DNA from: an uncultured Bryobacterales bacterium | Lineage (GTDB): Bacteria > Acidobacteriota > Terriglobia > Bryobacterales > Bryobacteraceae | Length of the DNA stretch: 64,000 bases | Direction: 5' to 3' | Assembly: GCA_937959285.1 (NCBI GenBank) | Contig: CALGAR010000002.1 | Location: 1-64,000, forward strand | Part shown: positions 44,342-53,265 of the stretch, piece by piece | Numbering within the stretch: position 1 is the first letter of the stretch | Layout of the letters: every line of letters begins with the position of its first letter | Program-made: the position numbers and the translations under genes | Notes under the pieces: model-generated | Databases searched by the model: none | Told to the model about the DNA's origin: nothing | Seen by the model: only the letters and a program-made list of their open reading frames with translations

Positions 44342-45271
44342 TCACTCACCCAGTGTGCGCACTTTGAGATTCCGAAACCAAGCGAGCGAACCGTGATTCT
44401 GCAGCATCAGAAGGCCGCTTGCCTTCTCGCCAAAGCCGCCTACGCTCCGAAACTTGCTGTTGGCAACGGCATTGAGCACCGCTTCCGAGCCAGCCTCGTA
44501 CTCAAGCACCTTACGGCCATTGAGCCAGTGCTCGACATGCCGCCCCTGCACGCGGATCAGACCGTGATTCCACTCGCCGGGAGAATTCGGCACGGCGTCC
44601 GGAGCCGGAATCAGATCGTAAAGCGCAGCAGTGAAACGCCTGGGGTCGCCGTTGACGCCCTTCGCCAGCTTCTCGTCGATGATCTGGTATTCGTGTCCCG
44701 GCGGACGCCGCAGTGCACGCTGGTATTGTCGGTGGAGCTGCCGCATCTCGGCCCCGAGCAGGATGAAGCAGGCACCGAATATGCCGAGACCGGCGGCAAA
44801 CGGCCACCTCCTTCGGAAGATTCCCCTTCGCAGAACAATCATCGCGAATGCGATGGCCGCGGCTGCCAGACCTGCCACCGTCAGCCGCAGACGCTTTTGA
44901 AAACTGGCAGCGAAGTCCGGATCCAGTCTTCCGGGCACGCAAAAATACTTGACGCCAGTATTACCGCCCTTCGGGATCTTCCAGTCGAAGGCAAACTCGA
45001 AATTATTGTAGGTTTCGGCTGAATAGAGCGATCCCCCTCGTCCCTCCTGCCTGGGCCGCAGGCACCCGTCCTCGACCATCCACCGGTCCTCGGGGAAAGG
45101 TTCGCCGACGCCGGCGCGCCAATGGCTTGTGTCGTGCCCGTCGAACAGCAACCGCCATCCGGCGGCTGCTTCCTCCGGGGTGAGGCGGTTGTGCTCCACG
45201 GGCCCCGATTCAGCCCCGCCGGCAAGCGGCGCGGAGAGAACAAGAAGGAGGAGTCCGAAGCGTAGGTTCAT
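44342..45271 (-). CDS. DUF1080 protein with a transmembrane hairpin inserted in the domain
   Basis: A 309-residue protein. A signal peptide (LRFGLLLLVLSAPLAGGA) is followed by the first half of a DUF1080 jelly roll (GWRLLFDGHDTSHW, GGNTGVKYFCVPG). At about residues 130-147 and 157-174 two hydrophobic helices (TVAGLAAAAIAFAMIV and PFAAGLGIFGACFILL) appear; the DUF1080 fold then resumes with GHEYQIIDEK and ends ...AWFRNLKVR. The insertion is flanked by positive residues, consistent with a membrane hairpin. Other DUF1080 proteins here lack it. Start ATG 45271 has no obvious ribosome-binding site; the previous gene ends 60 nt upstream. Confidence 0.85.
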   Translation of the reverse strand: MNLRFGLLLLVLSAPLAGGAESGPVEHNRLTPEEAAAGWRLLFDGHDTSHWRAGVGEPFPEDRWMVEDGCLRPRQEGRGGSLYSAETYNNFEFAFDWKIPKGGNTGVKYFCVPGRLDPDFAASFQKRLRLTVAGLAAAAIAFAMIVLRRGIFRRRWPFAAGLGIFGACFILLGAEMRQLHRQYQRALRRPPGHEYQIIDEKLAKGVNGDPRRFTAALYDLIPAPDAVPNSPGEWNHGLIRVQGRHVEHWLNGRKVLEYEAGSEAVLNAVANSKFRSVGGFGEKASGLLMLQNHGSLAWFRNLKVRTLGE

Positions 45272-45331
45272 AACGTTGCGCCAGCGGTGATCGACGGAGT
45301 GAGCCGGCGGCAGCCCAGGGAGCCTCCGATG

Positions 45332-46174
45332 CTACTGCTGGTCGTAGCCGGTGAGCCTGCGAATCCAGATGTTCCGGTACCGCACCTTCGTATCGTGGTC
45401 CTGCAAGGCAAGCGGCTCTTCAGGCCCATGCGCCTTATACGGACTGATAATCCGGTGCGCCATGCGGCCAATGATCTCCTGGCGGTGATGAACGAGGACT
45501 CCGTTGTGGAATACGGTTACATACGCGGGCTTGACGAGCTTCTCTCCGTCGAATTTGGGCGCCTCAAAGACGATGTCGAAGGACTGCCACTCACCGGGCT
45601 TGCGTGAAGCGTTCACCAATGGCGGCCACTGCCCGTAGATTGCGCCCGCCTGACCGTCTGCGTAGGTCGGGTTGTCATAGGAATCGAGAACCTGGATTTC
45701 GTAGTTGCTCATCAGGATCACGCCGCTATTGCCGCGCCACTGGCTGGTGCCGTCAATCTCCGCCGGAGCCGCCCACTCTACGTGAAGCTGGCAATCGCCG
45801 AACTTCTCGGTGGTGTAGATGGTGCCTCCAGAGACTTCCATATAGCCGTTCTCCACCTTCCAGCGCGCTGGCTGCTCCTTCCCGTCCCTGCCTCTCGTAC
45901 GCCACTTCGAAAGGTCTTTCCCATCGAACAGTACGATCGCATCCGACGGCGGGTCCCCAGGCTTCGCACCCGGAGTTACGATCCGGGGACGCGGGCGATC
46001 GATGTCATGCACTTTCCATTTCTGCCCGGGCAGAACCGGCGTATCGCTATATCCGAGCGGCGCGGTCCGGTTCTTCTTCTGTTGCGCCACCACCACTCCG
46101 GTAACCAACACGGCACCTGCGGCAAAAGCCGCGACAAGCGCGGTCTTACGGGTGTTCCTGAGACGTCCCAGCAC
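45332..46174 (-). CDS. DUF1080 (3-keto-disaccharide hydrolase-like) protein
   Basis: A 280-residue exported or membrane-anchored DUF1080 protein. A hydrophobic N-terminal helix (TALVAAFAAGAVLVTGVVVA) precedes a short linker, then the domain with DAIVLFDGKDLSKW, SGGTIYTTEKFGDCQLHVEW, WRGNSGVILMSNYEIQ and the final VRYRNIWIRRL. Start is GTG 46174 with GAGGTGA upstream. It is longer than the 9066 paralogue by an N-terminal extension (SDTPVLPGQKWKVHD). It is placed directly between the apionate-lactonase-like gene and the second DUF1080 gene. Confidence 0.9.
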   Translation of the reverse strand: MLGRLRNTRKTALVAAFAAGAVLVTGVVVAQQKKNRTAPLGYSDTPVLPGQKWKVHDIDRPRPRIVTPGAKPGDPPSDAIVLFDGKDLSKWRTRGRDGKEQPARWKVENGYMEVSGGTIYTTEKFGDCQLHVEWAAPAEIDGTSQWRGNSGVILMSNYEIQVLDSYDNPTYADGQAGAIYGQWPPLVNASRKPGEWQSFDIVFEAPKFDGEKLVKPAYVTVFHNGVLVHHRQEIIGRMAHRIISPYKAHGPEEPLALQDHDTKVRYRNIWIRRLTGYDQQ

Positions 46175-46262
46175 TAGTCACCTCACCCCAAATGTGGATT
46201 CAAAGCTGCCAGATTATCAAAAGCGGGGGCTTCGGCGCGCCCCATTTGCGAAATATTGGCTC

Positions 46263-48278
46263 TCAGGCAGCCTCGCTGTCGATTCTCACCACAGAATACG
46301 GGGCGAGGGTCAGCGAATTACCAAGCGCAGTGCGCTTTGCCTTTCGAAACTTGATGGGATCAGTGCAGGCTTCCTCGAAGCTGGATTCGTCCAAGATGCG
46401 CATCGACGGCTTGGCGCCAATCAATGCCTCTGCGAGCGTGACCTGTTGCTCCCGGCCGGTGAAATTGGCCAGCAGCAAGGCGATCCGGTCGTCCCTCCGA
46501 AGCAACGCTGCGTCGACGCGCAGCGGATGGCTCGACCGGATGGGAACGATGCGGCCTCCCCGGAAGTCAGCCGCATCGGCCAGTACGTGATACAGCGGGA
46601 AGACGCTGTTCGGTATAGAGCGGAAGAGAGATGGCAGCGGTGAACCCTGCCGTCGCTCCATGACGCCGCACCAGCCCACGGACTCGTAATAGGTGACGCT
46701 GTCGGCGCCGGCTTCCGAGAGATACTTCAGGCTCCCTAGCGTCCAGGCAGCCCCGAACAGAGACATCTGCCGCGGATCGACGCGAAACGGCAAAGTTCCT
46801 CGAGGCTCAATTCGCGCCCCCCGATCGTTGGGATTGAACCGCGGGCGGAGAGTGACTGGCGTTACCGCCAGCCATTTTTTCCCTGTGAAGGCGCGGGCGG
46901 ATTGTACGGTAGAGGCCTGTGCGACGAGATTCTCCACCAGGGTCGTGTTGTCGAAGGCGTGCACTTGGGGGTTGATGGAGTAGCAGACGGCGTCCAGCAG
47001 ATCGCCTTGAGGTCTCTGCCGGTTCAACTCCGCAAAATACAGGTTCGTACCTGCCCCGAACCTGGCTCCAAGATCAATCGCAGACAATTGCTCCCGCGCC
47101 CGCTCAATCCACCGGTCTTCCTCGGAGGACCCGTCGGTTCGGAATACGAGCCATCGGACAACCTTGGGCCGGAGACTCTTGGCAGCCATCGCAAGATCCT
47201 CCAGCTCCCGCTTGCGGCTGGCGGAAAGGAAGATGGCAATTTCCAAGCTGCTTTCGATAGCTCTTGCATCGATGCTCGCCCGCCGCAGCGTGTCCACAAA
47301 GCTCCGGTTCTGCAGCGGCAGATCGATCCGCAGGTGCGCAGGCTGTAAGAGCTTCAAGCGCTCCAGCTCTTCCACGCTGGTTCTCGACCAGCCCAGACCG
47401 ATCGCAGGCAGACGCCTTCCCTCCCCTGCCGCGGCCTCCAGGCGGATTGGGGTTTGCCTGCTAATGGTGGAGACGCGGCTAGGCTTGCCCGTCAGCCGGA
47501 GCTCGACAGATTGGCTTACCTTCGTGCCTGCCTGGACCTTCACGGGAAAGGGCAGCTTGAGCGGCGTGCAGTACGTCTTGAAGTTCGCGTCCGTCCAGTT
47601 CCGGTGATCCTCCATTTCGAAGACATCGCCCTCAAACCGGATCTCCGCCTCGACGCCATCCGATACCCGATAGGTCATCGCCCGAATGTCCATAAACGGC
47701 TGGTGAGGAGAGATCAGATCAGGAAACCGCCCTTCCTCGAAGCTGCCGTCCGTTTTCTCGATACGAACCGGCTGGCCGGCGCATTCGGTCAGGGGATGCA
47801 AAGCGCAAATGCCGATGCGGTTGCGCAGGAACGTGGAATTCGCGACGCCATCCATCCGGAATCGCACGGTGCCGTCGGAGTCGCCGGAGATAGCACCTTT
47901 CCAGGAGAAATCAATCGGCCCCTCCTTGCAGACTACGTCGAAGGAAACGTGAAAACGGCCGGCATCCTTCTTTGTAACGACATTGGAAACACGGGGCGCA
48001 ATAGTGAGCCAGGATTCATCCCGGACAGCGGCGTAAATGCCCCTAAGAATCTCCCGGTCTCCCAGACGCACATAGCGGACGAACGCGAGTTCAGGTTCAA
48101 ATACGAGAGAGACCGGTCCGGCTTCGAGTTCGACGCTGGCTGGTTCCTGCTCGTCGCGCCCGTAATAGATGACTCTTTGTGGGAGGGATATGGCGCCGCG
48201 GCACTCCGCGCTTGGCCAAAGCACGAAGCCAGCGCCGGAAAGAAGCGCCTGCCGGCGCGTGATTCTGTCGTCCGGCAT
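46263..48278 (-). CDS. Tat-exported D-apionate lactonase-like protein
   Basis: A 671-residue protein that closely recalls the D-apionate lactonase (ApnL) family of apiose catabolism. The N-terminal beta-sandwich has VRYVRLGDREILRGIYAAVRD-like (FVRYVRLGDREILRG), DGVANSTFLRNRIGICALHP, SPHQPFMDIRAM and FEMEDHRNWTDANFKTYCTPL; a TIM-barrel half has SINPQVHAFDN and VTLRPRFNPND. A twin-arginine leader (RITRRQALLSGAGFVLW) predicts export, unlike cytoplasmic ApnL. ATG 48278 is chosen: it begins the leader and has GGAGG 6 nt upstream. Recognition is by motif memory; substrate use is not proven. Confidence 0.78.
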   Translation of the reverse strand: MPDDRITRRQALLSGAGFVLWPSAECRGAISLPQRVIYYGRDEQEPASVELEAGPVSLVFEPELAFVRYVRLGDREILRGIYAAVRDESWLTIAPRVSNVVTKKDAGRFHVSFDVVCKEGPIDFSWKGAISGDSDGTVRFRMDGVANSTFLRNRIGICALHPLTECAGQPVRIEKTDGSFEEGRFPDLISPHQPFMDIRAMTYRVSDGVEAEIRFEGDVFEMEDHRNWTDANFKTYCTPLKLPFPVKVQAGTKVSQSVELRLTGKPSRVSTISRQTPIRLEAAAGEGRRLPAIGLGWSRTSVEELERLKLLQPAHLRIDLPLQNRSFVDTLRRASIDARAIESSLEIAIFLSASRKRELEDLAMAAKSLRPKVVRWLVFRTDGSSEEDRWIERAREQLSAIDLGARFGAGTNLYFAELNRQRPQGDLLDAVCYSINPQVHAFDNTTLVENLVAQASTVQSARAFTGKKWLAVTPVTLRPRFNPNDRGARIEPRGTLPFRVDPRQMSLFGAAWTLGSLKYLSEAGADSVTYYESVGWCGVMERRQGSPLPSLFRSIPNSVFPLYHVLADAADFRGGRIVPIRSSHPLRVDAALLRRDDRIALLLANFTGREQQVTLAEALIGAKPSMRILDESSFEEACTDPIKFRKAKRTALGNSLTLAPYSVVRIDSEAA

Positions 48279-48303
48279 AACAACCTCCGGAGGTTTGGAA
48301 GTA

Positions 48304-50127
48304 CTACCAGGCGCGAGCGACGCGATAGCCGTACGGGTCCGCACCCGCCTCGATGACGCCGTTCGGCGTGATTCGGATCATAACAGGAGCACTGCCGCTC
48401 GCCCATCGGGATCGCTTGCTCACGCGATGCCCTCTCTCGCTAAGTTCCCGCATTACTTCTGGTGCGACGCGTTCGTCGAGGATGAGATCTCCAGGATTCA
48501 TCGCATGATTGTCGAAGCTCGACACGAGATGCCGCGTCTGGAACCTGGGCGCCTCCACAGCCTCCTGGGCATTCATCCCGAACTCGACAACATTCAACAG
48601 CAGCTGCAGCAGCGCCTGATCCTGGTTATCGCCGCCGGGCGTCGACAGCGCAAGATAGGGCTCGCCATCCTTTACAACCAGCGTCGGACTCAAAGTGACA
48701 CGAGGCCGCTTGCCCCCGGCCAGTTCGTTGGGATGTCCTTCAATGAGCAGGAAGCTCTGGGCCCGCTGAGTGAGCGGAATCCCAGTGTCGCCGGCAATGA
48801 CCGAAGGTAGCCACGCGCCGGAAGGCGTTGCGGAAAAGAGAATGCCGTCTTTGTCAACCGCGTTGACACATGTCGTATCCCTGGCCATTAAGGCATCGTC
48901 AATCGGCAACCGCACGAACTCCGTCTGCGACGGGTGTCGCCCCGGATGACCTTGAATCATTCCGGGCCGGAACTCCAAAGACGCCTGCTCTGAAATCAGC
49001 TTGCGCCGCTCGGCGGCGTACTCCTTGGACAACAACTCCGCCGGCACCTTTACAAAGGCAGGATCACCGTAGTACGTATCGCGATCGGCGTAGGAAAGCT
49101 TCAAAGCCTCCGCAAGAACATGGATGTAGGCGGTGCTGTTATGCCGCAACGAGGCCAGATCGATTCCCTCTAGTATGTTCAAAGTCTCAAGGAGCGCCGG
49201 CCCTTGGGTCCAGAACCCGGGTTTATATACCGTATAGCCGCGATAGGTCGTGGAACGCGGCTCTTCCACCTGGAGCCGGAACGCGGCCATGTCCTCATAC
49301 CGCAGCAGACCGTTGTTCGCTCTGCTGAAGGCGTCGATCTTTTTGGCGATCTCACCGCGATAAAAGTAATCACGGGCGGCGTCGATCGCCTCCTTACGAC
49401 CCGCTCCGGCTTCGATCGCCTTTCGTTCCGCCGAGGCCATCGCGCGTAACGTCCGTGCCAGATCCGGCTGCCGGAACGTCGAGCCGGGCATTGGAACCCG
49501 CCCGTTCGGCATGAAGGTTGCCTTTGAGGTGGGCCAGAGATCAAAAAAGCGCCGCGAGCGCGCGATGCTGCCCGCGCGAATCTCGTCGATCGGCGTCCCG
49601 TCCGCCAGTTCGATTGCACGAGCGATTACATCGAAAAACGACAAGGTGCCGAATTCGCGCAAGGCAAGTAGGCCCGCATCCACCATTCCGGGTACGAGCG
49701 CAGGCATCATGCCCGCTACCGGCACCATACCCTGAAGCCCGTTTCGCTCGATCGTCAGCACCTCTCCAGGCATCAGCCTCCGCTTCCGAAACAGTTCTGC
49801 GGAAGCCAGTTTCGGCATCGTCCCCACACCCGCGATTGAATAAACTTTGCCGTCTTTCGTGCGGATGAGAATCGGCGCCTCTCCGCCGAATCCGAAATGC
49901 GAATATTCGGTGACTGCGGCTGCGAACATGGCGGCAACCCCGGCGTCGACGGCGTTACCGCCCTTGTGAAAGATCCCCATGCCGGCCTCGGCGGCGTAGT
50001 CTGTGCCGGCAGCGATGGCGCCTCTCGTGCCTCTGGCCGCGTGCCGTGCCGGTCGTTCCATTTCCTTTCGCTGTGCCGCGCAGGCAAACGCGAAACAAAG
50101 GAGAAGTGCGACGCCTTTGAATTTCAT
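48304..50127 (-). CDS. Exported gamma-glutamyltransferase
   Basis: A 607-residue exported gamma-glutamyltransferase. It is an autoprocessed N-terminal nucleophile enzyme that hydrolyses or transfers gamma-glutamyl groups, for example from glutathione. A signal peptide (GVALLLCFAFACAA) is followed by the large subunit with AAGTDYAAEAGMGIFHKGGNAVDA; the probable processing site and nucleophile Thr are in ARDTTCVNAVDKDG, and STPGGDNQDQALLQLLLNVVEFGMNAQEA matches the small subunit. ATG 50127 is preferred for the signal peptide and AGGAGG site over the frame start at 50163. It heads the exported operon and ends 25 nt before the lactonase-like gene. Confidence 0.92.
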   Translation of the reverse strand: MKFKGVALLLCFAFACAAQRKEMERPARHAARGTRGAIAAGTDYAAEAGMGIFHKGGNAVDAGVAAMFAAAVTEYSHFGFGGEAPILIRTKDGKVYSIAGVGTMPKLASAELFRKRRLMPGEVLTIERNGLQGMVPVAGMMPALVPGMVDAGLLALREFGTLSFFDVIARAIELADGTPIDEIRAGSIARSRRFFDLWPTSKATFMPNGRVPMPGSTFRQPDLARTLRAMASAERKAIEAGAGRKEAIDAARDYFYRGEIAKKIDAFSRANNGLLRYEDMAAFRLQVEEPRSTTYRGYTVYKPGFWTQGPALLETLNILEGIDLASLRHNSTAYIHVLAEALKLSYADRDTYYGDPAFVKVPAELLSKEYAAERRKLISEQASLEFRPGMIQGHPGRHPSQTEFVRLPIDDALMARDTTCVNAVDKDGILFSATPSGAWLPSVIAGDTGIPLTQRAQSFLLIEGHPNELAGGKRPRVTLSPTLVVKDGEPYLALSTPGGDNQDQALLQLLLNVVEFGMNAQEAVEAPRFQTRHLVSSFDNHAMNPGDLILDERVAPEVMRELSERGHRVSKRSRWASGSAPVMIRITPNGVIEAGADPYGYRVARAW

Positions 50128-50175
50128 TCCTCCTGAATTATAGCCGGACACCGCGAGCGGCACTCACCAGCCCTT

Positions 50176-50181
50176 TATAAT
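50176..50181 (+). promoter_or_regulatory. -10-like TATAAT for the zinc-ribbon gene
   Basis: TATAAT ends 11 nt before ATG 50193, within the 65-nt divergent gap with the gamma-glutamyltransferase gene. No -35 was recognised. Confidence 0.5.
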
Positions 50182-50192
50182 GTGTCAAGCCG

Positions 50193-50357
50193 ATGCAATC
50201 TGATAAAGATCCCTTCGTGCAGACGCCGGCGACGAAGTCGGAATCAGATGAGCCCATGCTTTACTGCCCCGTTTGCAGCACGAAGCTTCGTCAGTTGAAG
50301 TGCAAACTGCTCTGCGAGCGTTGCGGCTATTACATGAGTTGCGCTGATTACTACTGA
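50193..50357 (+). CDS. 54-residue zinc-ribbon microprotein
   Basis: A short gene of 54 codons. After a polar N-terminus (MQSDKDPFVQTPATKSE), it has CPVC, a 16-residue lysine/leucine-rich spacer and a second CERC pair, followed by YYMSCADYY. The four Cys pairs are a classic small zinc ribbon. The gene is divergent from gamma-glutamyltransferase, and the DinB gene starts 15 nt after it on the same strand, so the two are probably cotranscribed. It has -10-like TATAAT 11 nt before ATG. Function unknown; nucleic-acid or protein binding is possible. Confidence 0.8.
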   Translation: MQSDKDPFVQTPATKSESDEPMLYCPVCSTKLRQLKCKLLCERCGYYMSCADYY

Positions 50358-50371
50358 AAAGGAGAGAGCCG

Positions 50372-50857
50372 ATGAGAGCCATCGCCGACTTGCTGGATCG
50401 CTTCAAGCGCGGCGCGGAATTGATACCGGTCGTAATCGAAGGTGTATCGGGGCCTGAGGCAAATTACCAGATTGCCCCTGACGTGTGGACCATCCGTCAA
50501 ATCATTTGTCATCTCGCCGATTCGGAACTCGTGGGAGCATTCCGGTTTCGATCCGTCCTTGCGGAAGACAACCCTGTCCTCACCGCCTACGATCAGGATG
50601 CGTGGGCTCGCAGTTTGGATTATCAACGCCGCGACTTCCGGCAGGCTCTGGATTCGTTCCGGCGAATCCGGTGTGAGAATTGGGAGCTCCTGGAGCCTCT
50701 TCCCGAAAGCGCTTTTCAGCGCACCGGGAATCACACCGAGCGAGGAACTCTTACGCTGCTCGATCTGCTGCAGATCTACACGGAACACGCAGAAAAGCAC
50801 GCGCAACAAATTCGTAAGATTCGGTTCCAGTATAAGCAGTCGCGTGCTCATGCCTGA
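50372..50857 (+). CDS. DinB/YfiT-like metal-binding four-helix protein
   Basis: A 161-residue DinB-superfamily protein with the YfiT-like motif WTIRQIICHLADSELVGAFRFR (first metal His) and LQIYTEHAEKHAQQIRKI (last two His). Such proteins bind one divalent metal and act as thiol-dependent transferases or hydrolases of unclear substrate. GGAGAG lies 7 nt before ATG 50372. Placed 15 nt after the zinc-ribbon microprotein, and 42 nt before the membrane glycosyltransferase. Confidence 0.9.
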   Translation: MRAIADLLDRFKRGAELIPVVIEGVSGPEANYQIAPDVWTIRQIICHLADSELVGAFRFRSVLAEDNPVLTAYDQDAWARSLDYQRRDFRQALDSFRRIRCENWELLEPLPESAFQRTGNHTERGTLTLLDLLQIYTEHAEKHAQQIRKIRFQYKQSRAHA

Positions 50858-50898
50858 CTCATGCCGGCCGGGAAAGCTGCTACTGAAACTGTGAATTT

Positions 50899-52224
50899 AT
50901 GAAAAGCGGGCGTGTCTTCTTTTTTGTTTATTCAACTCTCCTGATCCTTTTGGTGTCTCAGCTTCCCTTGTGGCTGGACGAGATCATTCAGCTTCTCGGC
51001 GTGCGCGACTTGCCGAGCCGCAAGCTCTTGAGCTATGTGGCGATGAATCCCGGCGGTGTGCCGGGCGGCTATCTCGTGCAATACCTGAGCCTCAAATGCC
51101 TCGGGTATTCCGTGCTCTCCGCCCGGCTCCCCTCCCTAATGTTCAGTGTGCTGGCTTGCTATGGGCTGCTGCGGCTGTCGCGCAGGCTCCCGATCCGCCA
51201 CAGCATCACGCCACTCCTCATCTTTGCCGCCCTTCCACTCCAGATGCGCTACGCGCTGGAGGCGCGTCCATACTCGCAAGCGCTATGCCTTAGCGTCTGG
51301 GCAACCGTGGCATTTTTTGCACTCATTGACAAGCCGGGCTGGCGCCGCGCGATTCCTTACTCGTTGTGCATGGCTGCCGGATTTTACACGCAGCCCTTCG
51401 TGGCCTTTGTAGCTTGCGCCCACGCGCTATGGATATTCTTCAACCGAGGCAAGGCGCCGCGCCACAGCGTTCTTTGGACAGCCGCGGGCATTGGAGCTGC
51501 CCTGCTGAGCTTTTTACCTTGGTATTTGTATGCAAGCCCGAGCTGGCGTCAGACCCTTCAACCAGAGCACTACGAAATCTCGATCAAGGCTCCCTTGCTG
51601 GTGCTCAGAGAACTTGTCGGGGCTGGTTACGTAGGCACAGGCCTGATCCTGGCCTTGGCGGCAATCGGCATCAGAGTGCTGCCAGGCCGGGATCGCCTGT
51701 TCTGGCTCCTCTACATCCTCATGCCGATTTGCCTGGCCCTCGCGGCGGATGCCGTATTCGGCTATTTTTTGGCGATCCGTCAAATGATCTTTGTCCTTGC
51801 GCCCTTGTCGCTGCTTGCGGCGATCGGACTGGAGCACCTCTACATGAACGTGGGAGCTCGCGGACACTTCGCCTCTGTTGGGCTCGGCATCGCGCTCCTG
51901 ATAGGGAATCTTTCGTACTTCCGAAAGGACCACGAGAACTGGCAGGCGGCGGCGGAAGAGTTGGCGGGCAGCGTGCAGCAGAAAGACTGCATCGTTTTTG
52001 TACCTCACGATTCGGGCAAGTACTTTTGGTTCTTCCAGCCCGGTCTCGGAGCAAAGCAGTGTTCGCCTGACCTCCCGCCGGTTGGTGATGTCGCTGTCGC
52101 CGTGAGCCCGTACGCCCCCAATCATCCGTACCGTGCACTGCACGACAAACTTCGCAAAGATTGGAACTTATCCGAAACCAGGGACTTCAACGGCCCGCGC
52201 ATTCACTACTACCGGCTCCGATAA
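50899..52224 (+). CDS. ArnT/PMT-like membrane glycosyltransferase (GT39/GT83 type)
   Basis: A 441-residue polytopic membrane protein with about ten TM helices. The early LDEIIQLLGVRDLP segment carries the Asp-Glu pair typical of the first extracytoplasmic loop in GT-C transferases; RYALEARPYSQALCLSVW recalls the PMT_2 family. Such enzymes transfer a sugar from a polyprenyl-phosphate donor onto lipids or proteins outside the membrane. The C-terminal soluble part includes CIVFVPHDSGKYFWFF. Acceptor and sugar are unknown. No other glycosyltransferase is adjacent. Confidence 0.85.
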   Translation: MKSGRVFFFVYSTLLILLVSQLPLWLDEIIQLLGVRDLPSRKLLSYVAMNPGGVPGGYLVQYLSLKCLGYSVLSARLPSLMFSVLACYGLLRLSRRLPIRHSITPLLIFAALPLQMRYALEARPYSQALCLSVWATVAFFALIDKPGWRRAIPYSLCMAAGFYTQPFVAFVACAHALWIFFNRGKAPRHSVLWTAAGIGAALLSFLPWYLYASPSWRQTLQPEHYEISIKAPLLVLRELVGAGYVGTGLILALAAIGIRVLPGRDRLFWLLYILMPICLALAADAVFGYFLAIRQMIFVLAPLSLLAAIGLEHLYMNVGARGHFASVGLGIALLIGNLSYFRKDHENWQAAAEELAGSVQQKDCIVFVPHDSGKYFWFFQPGLGAKQCSPDLPPVGDVAVAVSPYAPNHPYRALHDKLRKDWNLSETRDFNGPRIHYYRLR

Positions 52225-52394
52225 AATCTACCTCTGTTGCGAATCTCCGGCTCCTGTTAACGCCGCGCTAAGGATCACGTGCATGACAGAATCTTTTCCA
52301 TACACGGCCCTGCTGGTCGGCGCTAAGATAGTGAGCACTTGCGTGCAGTAGTTGTGTAGACACTAGCGTCGCTGTGCGAAAGGGTGCGCTGCAC

Positions 52395-53171
52395 ATGATC
52401 AAACTTCCACCTCGTCTGGTAGTTTTCGACACCAACATAGTCGAAGGTACATATCTGCCGTTTTTGTTACGGGGAGATCCCATTCGAGATTTGATTAGGC
52501 TGAGGACGGAGGCCCCCTGCTACACACCCGCGATTTGCGTCAAGACTCTTTACGAGATCCTGGGTCACTTGAAATCCGGTGGCAAAAAGTGGTCATGGCT
52601 GGATGATCCGGAATTGGGCTATCCCGGTGGCCTTGAGGAAGGGGAGCGGATCCTGTCCCGAAGTTCTACATTTGTCGGACGAGCTAACGCGATGTATTAT
52701 TTCAACCATATCGAAGAGTTCTCGTTCCGCTGTTGGAGCGATCATCTCCAGTTTGCAAAATCGCTTGTGGTCGAGTCAGGCCACAGCACCCTCGAAAAAG
52801 ACTATTCAGCACTTGAGGAATTTGCGCGCTGGAAGGATTCTCTGACCCGCTTTCTGGACCACGTTGCCAGCAGAATTGAACGCGAATTCTTCGTGCTGGA
52901 GCGCCACTATATTTATGGTGTCTCCCCAGAAGCGATCACGTCTGCAATGTGGCTGGAGCGCGACTTGGCGCGGGACTCTCTTGTGCCGAGCGAAGATTTC
53001 GAGATCCTCGTTTCCGCGCTTGCTGTCGACGCCAAAGCCCTCGTTACCAACGACAGCAAGCTACTAACGAGCGGCTTAAGTATGAGTTCGAATTATCACA
53101 CAGCCTTGGTCAGCCACAATCAGCTCGAAACTGCCATCAAGTCCCGCTTCGAGTTCCGGATTTACAGGTGA
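52395..53171 (+). CDS. PIN-like domain protein (orphan)
   Basis: A 258-residue protein with PIN-like nuclease features: the first acidic residue in LVVFDTNIVEG (Asp12), and a C-terminal SEDFEILVSALAVDAKALVTNDSKLLT segment with the second acidic pair and the TND motif. It is roughly twice the length of VapC toxins, with a long helical insert. No antitoxin-like gene precedes it: the 170-nt upstream gap is empty. ATG 52395 is chosen; GTG 52374 is possible. Between a housekeeping glycosyltransferase and an Rhs remnant near tRNA-Ser, it is probably an accessory gene. RNase activity is inferred from the fold only. Confidence 0.72.
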   Translation: MIKLPPRLVVFDTNIVEGTYLPFLLRGDPIRDLIRLRTEAPCYTPAICVKTLYEILGHLKSGGKKWSWLDDPELGYPGGLEEGERILSRSSTFVGRANAMYYFNHIEEFSFRCWSDHLQFAKSLVVESGHSTLEKDYSALEEFARWKDSLTRFLDHVASRIEREFFVLERHYIYGVSPEAITSAMWLERDLARDSLVPSEDFEILVSALAVDAKALVTNDSKLLTSGLSMSSNYHTALVSHNQLETAIKSRFEFRIYR

Positions 53172-53265
53172 AAAGCGTAACCGAAGGGTAGCCAGACGGG
53201 AAGTAAAACTCCGTTTGCTGGCTCTTGATCAAGAAAGGGGGCAGACCGTTGGAATCCCAAGTTGA

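Noticed and set aside
50193..50357. Treating the zinc-ribbon frame as a ribosomal protein L32/L33-type gene
   Set aside because: The CPVC/CERC spacing is similar, but the YYMSCADYY end and neighbours do not match ribosomal proteins.
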